From positions 1-64,000 of the forward strand of contig JBKDKA010000251.1 of NCBI GenBank assembly GCA_046345315.1: 64,000 nt of DNA, read 5' to 3'. The stretch is from F1-80-MAGs062 sp046345315. Its GTDB lineage: Bacteria; Planctomycetota; Planctomycetia; Planctomycetales; Planctomycetaceae. Positions within the stretch are counted from its first letter, which is position 1. The number at the start of each line of letters is the position of its first letter. Below the pieces are notes generated by a model. It saw only the letters and a list, made by a program, of their open reading frames with translations, did not search any database and was not told where the DNA came from. Below are positions 61,788-64,000 of this stretch, one piece after another. The position numbers and the translations under genes are program-made.

Positions 61788-63143
61788 TTACAGCAGCTCT
61801 CGTGGCACCTCACCACCCGGCAACAGGTGCACAGGGCGTCCTGATGGATCGATAATCGTGTCATCAGGGCGAAGGCCCAGGGCGTGGTAGAAGATGGCAC
61901 AGAAATCCTCCACGCCGATTTTCCGAGACGCCGGGAAGGCGGCTTTGGCATCCGTACTTCCGATGATCTGCCCGTGACGGTAACCGCCTCCGGCAAGGAG
62001 AATACTCTGCGCCTGAGGCCAGTGATCGCGCCCTGCGTCCTTGTTGATGACAGGAGTTCGTCCGAACTCACCGGCGGAAACGACGAGCGTATCGTCGAGC
62101 ATGCCGCGTTCCGAGAGATCCTGAATCAGGACTCCGATTGCGCGGTCATGGCGCGGCATCTTCTGATCCAGCGCCCCTTTGATGTTGCCGTGGTCGTCCC
62201 AGTATCCGGTATTCAGCGTTACGATTCGAGCGCCCGCCTCAATCAGCCGGCGAGCCACCAGAGCCTGTTCACCCCAGCCGTCTCCGTAACGTTCCCGTGT
62301 CTTCTGGTCCTCTCTGTCGACCTGAAATGCCTCCCGCATTCGCCCCGAGAGCACAATGTCCACCGCCTGCTGATCGATTGAGTCGAGCTGATCAAAGAGC
62401 CTGACGGAATCCATCTGCCGCCGGAGTGAATCAAACTGCTGCTGCAGATCGAGACGGCTCGAAAGACGATTCTGACTGAGTCCATCCACCAGCGAGAGAT
62501 TGTTGTAGTCGCCTGTCACGAGCTTGCCGGCCTCGTTACCGTAGCTGTAATCTCCGTAGCCGAACGGGTTCGTGGATACGCCCAGCCAGGCACCTCCGTG
62601 GTAACCGAATCCGCCATCATTCATGTTCACTGATGGAAGAGCCCCAGCGACACGAGGTCCCAGCAGTTTCGTCGCGACCGCACCCATCGAGGGCTGTTTC
62701 GGTGGACGATTCGACCCGTTTGGTCCGTGGCGACCAGTCAGCATCCAGTGAGCTGCCGCCCAGTGATCACCGTCACTGTGACTGAAACTTCGGATGACCG
62801 TGCAGCGATCCATCACCTTTGCCTGTTCCGGGCAGAGCTCCCCGATTTCAAGACCGGGAAGAGACGTTGCGATCGACCGCCAGGGACCTCGAACTTCCGA
62901 CGGTGCTCCCGGTTTCATATCAAAAGTGTCGAGCTGAGAAGGCCCTCCATGCTGCCACACCAGAATGACCGACCGAGGAGAACGACGCCCGTTCAGACCG
63001 GACAACTCAGCGGCAGCTGCATCCGACCGGATGAGGTCTGAAAGGCTGAGTCCCATGGTTCCGAGTGATCCGATCTCCAGAAACTGGCGACGGCTCACGC
63101 CGTTGCAGAGGGCTTTTCTTGCTTTCCCGAAGAAGTTGAGCAT
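61788..63143 (-). CDS. DUF1501 (Tat-exported) protein
   Basis: A 451-residue DUF1501 protein. The N-terminus has a Tat signal, SRRQFLEIGSLGTMGLSLSDL (about residues 18-38). Conserved blocks are VILVWQHGGPSQLDTFDMKPGAP, SFSHSDGDHWAAAHWMLTGRHG, VVSAGEFGRTPVINKDAGRDHWPQAQSILLAGGGY and GVEDFCAIFYHALG. The fold is alkaline-phosphatase/sulfatase-like. These proteins are usually paired with DUF1553 genes, but the DUF1553 protein of this window is 48 kb away. Function unproven; probably periplasmic. Confidence 0.93.
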   Translation of the reverse strand: MLNFFGKARKALCNGVSRRQFLEIGSLGTMGLSLSDLIRSDAAAAELSGLNGRRSPRSVILVWQHGGPSQLDTFDMKPGAPSEVRGPWRSIATSLPGLEIGELCPEQAKVMDRCTVIRSFSHSDGDHWAAAHWMLTGRHGPNGSNRPPKQPSMGAVATKLLGPRVAGALPSVNMNDGGFGYHGGAWLGVSTNPFGYGDYSYGNEAGKLVTGDYNNLSLVDGLSQNRLSSRLDLQQQFDSLRRQMDSVRLFDQLDSIDQQAVDIVLSGRMREAFQVDREDQKTRERYGDGWGEQALVARRLIEAGARIVTLNTGYWDDHGNIKGALDQKMPRHDRAIGVLIQDLSERGMLDDTLVVSAGEFGRTPVINKDAGRDHWPQAQSILLAGGGYRHGQIIGSTDAKAAFPASRKIGVEDFCAIFYHALGLRPDDTIIDPSGRPVHLLPGGEVPRELL

Positions 63144-63726
63144 ACAGATCGATTCCCATTGCGGGTGAAGGCACTGGTCCGGAGAGCAGTCGTGGCATCA
63201 TCCCTCATTCGCAGGGATGGTCTGACGGGGGCAGGAATGACTGACAGAGTATGCCCTGAGATGAGAAAAAGAAACAGCAGACACATCGCATCATGAAGTG
63301 TGTTCCGTTCGCCGCACCTTTTTCGCAGTTCAGATGCGGGACTACCACCATCCTGTTTCGATCCGGCATCGGCAACTGGTATTCCCGCATCCATTTGAAC
63401 TGAAAACAGTAAACCATCGCAAAGGTCTCCCAGGCGAACACGGCGGCTTCGTATCGGTCCTGATTTTCAGGATTCTCACGCAATCTTTAACGACCTGATT
63501 CGATTCTGACGCAACCTTTCCATCGCAGTTATTTCTCTTGTTCTGCCTCATCGTTGCGATCCCGTCGGAGCAATTCTTCGGGTTTCTCGATCGCCTTTAT
63601 CAATCAGCTGATGCGGTGCGGGTTTGCCCTGCCGCCGGGCTTTTCGGCAAAGGGAAGTGAGAGTTGCGAATGGTTCCCGGATCTCTGCTGATCGTGTGAC
63701 CTTTGACAAATCAATGGGTGGTCCCA
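63144..63726. other. 583-bp spacer without a clear gene
   Basis: I see no gene with a convincing start and codon pattern. A 92-codon minus frame at 63205-63483 has no ribosome site and no recognised motif. The last 150 bases presumably carry the promoter of the STAS gene. Confidence 0.3.
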
Positions 63727-64000
63727 ATGAGTGACGTTCAGTGCCTCGTGGAAGAATCGGAAGATCAGACATCGTGCCGCCTTCGCATCAGCGGAAGCCT
63801 GAATGTCTGCAATGCCGTATCTCTTCATCAGGTCATTCTCGCAACCTGCGAAAAGTATCCTCAGATGACAATCCTGCTCGAAAACGTGGAAGCATTCGAT
63901 GTGACTGCTCTGCAGATTCTGGCAGCAGCGAAGCGATTTCCATCCTGTCAGGTTCGACTGGAGGCGGGGAGCGAAACGGAATGCGTTGGTCACTGGGTGA
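63727..64000 (+). CDS. STAS-domain protein, 5' part only
   Basis: An ATG at 63727, behind a GGTGG site, opens a frame with no stop to the window edge (91 codons visible). The product reads like a STAS domain: CRLRISGSLNVCNAVSLHQVILATCEKYPQMTILLENVEAFDVTALQILAAAKR, with the usual phospho-acceptor position in DVTALQ. STAS proteins bind anti-sigma kinases or sit in chemotaxis arrays. The gene is cut by the window, so its full length and partners are unknown. Confidence 0.65.
   Translation, partial: MSDVQCLVEESEDQTSCRLRISGSLNVCNAVSLHQVILATCEKYPQMTILLENVEAFDVTALQILAAAKRFPSCQVRLEAGSETECVGHWV

Noticed and set aside
63205..63483. 92-codon minus-strand frame upstream of the DUF1501 gene
   Set aside because: GTG start without a ribosome site, no recognisable motif, and amino-acid composition like a chance frame.
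1..64000. tRNA, rRNA or CRISPR arrays
   Set aside because: I looked for T-loop-like GGTTCGAATCC strings and for regularly spaced repeats and found none that hold up; the hairpin copies are too far apart and too variable between copies to be CRISPR.

Overview
The window looks like chromosomal DNA of a planctomycete (Planctomycetota, probably order Planctomycetales). The evidence is a PSCyt1/DUF1549/DUF1553 protein with a CxxCH haem motif, a Tat-exported DUF1501 protein, a large membrane-anchored squalene-cyclase-repeat protein, DUF6384- and DUF1990-type proteins and an MfnD-like ATP-grasp enzyme. A genus cannot be fixed from the sequence; a Fuerstiella-like organism is only a guess.

Layout. 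(1) 0.3-7 kb is a block of small-molecule redox and detoxification genes: a saccharopine-dehydrogenase-like protein, an alpha/beta hydrolase, a TetR regulator, an SDR, a DUF2141 protein, an NmrA-like protein and an Acg-type nitroreductase. Two matching 7-3-7 inverted repeats, one between TetR and the hydrolase and one before the NmrA gene, suggest a small regulon. (2) 7-10 kb is accessory: a decayed CPBP-protease remnant, a REP-associated tyrosine transposase (RAYT) and an unusual protein with four ~47-residue TerB-like repeats, a PH/GRAM-like middle and a C-terminal HNH nuclease. (3) 10.6-20.1 kb holds the DUF1553 protein, an exported esterase, DUF1990 and DUF3592 proteins and planctomycete hypotheticals. 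(4) 20.2-26.5 kb has scpB and, on the minus strand, a MacA/MacB/TolC-type export operon. (5) 26.9-31.8 kb has an acyltransferase plus ATP-grasp pair, a small TPR protein and an MFS transporter. (6) 31.9-36.5 kb is a second exporter with adaptor, ATPase and two FtsX-type permeases. (7) 36.8-44 kb has an HTTM protein fused to a degenerate receiver domain, its partner gene, a TPR lipoprotein and a SWIM-SNF2 helicase. (8) 44.1-49.3 kb has a TelA-like coiled-coil protein, a DUF6384 protein, another coiled-coil protein and lactate permease. (9) 49.8-54.6 kb has the prenyltransferase-repeat protein, PncC/CinA and a CrtI-like oxidoreductase. (10) 54.8-58.4 kb is a rearranged complex I cluster (nuoI, DUF2203, nuoA, nuoC, nuoD) with no nuoB. 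(11) 58.4-64 kb has a tightly coupled HAD/PfkB/asparaginase-domain operon, nadD, a DUF1501 protein and the start of a STAS protein.

The most striking feature is a family of roughly 80-100 bp hairpin repeats. The outer arms are near-complementary (CAAAACCGGGACAGGCACCC and GGGAGCCAGTCCCGGTTTTG) and the inside is partly conserved. I find 13 clear or degenerate copies and one very decayed candidate, all in spacers and all but one in the same orientation. The single RAYT gene is the obvious candidate for moving them. All functional statements rest on reading motifs by eye; no database search was run.
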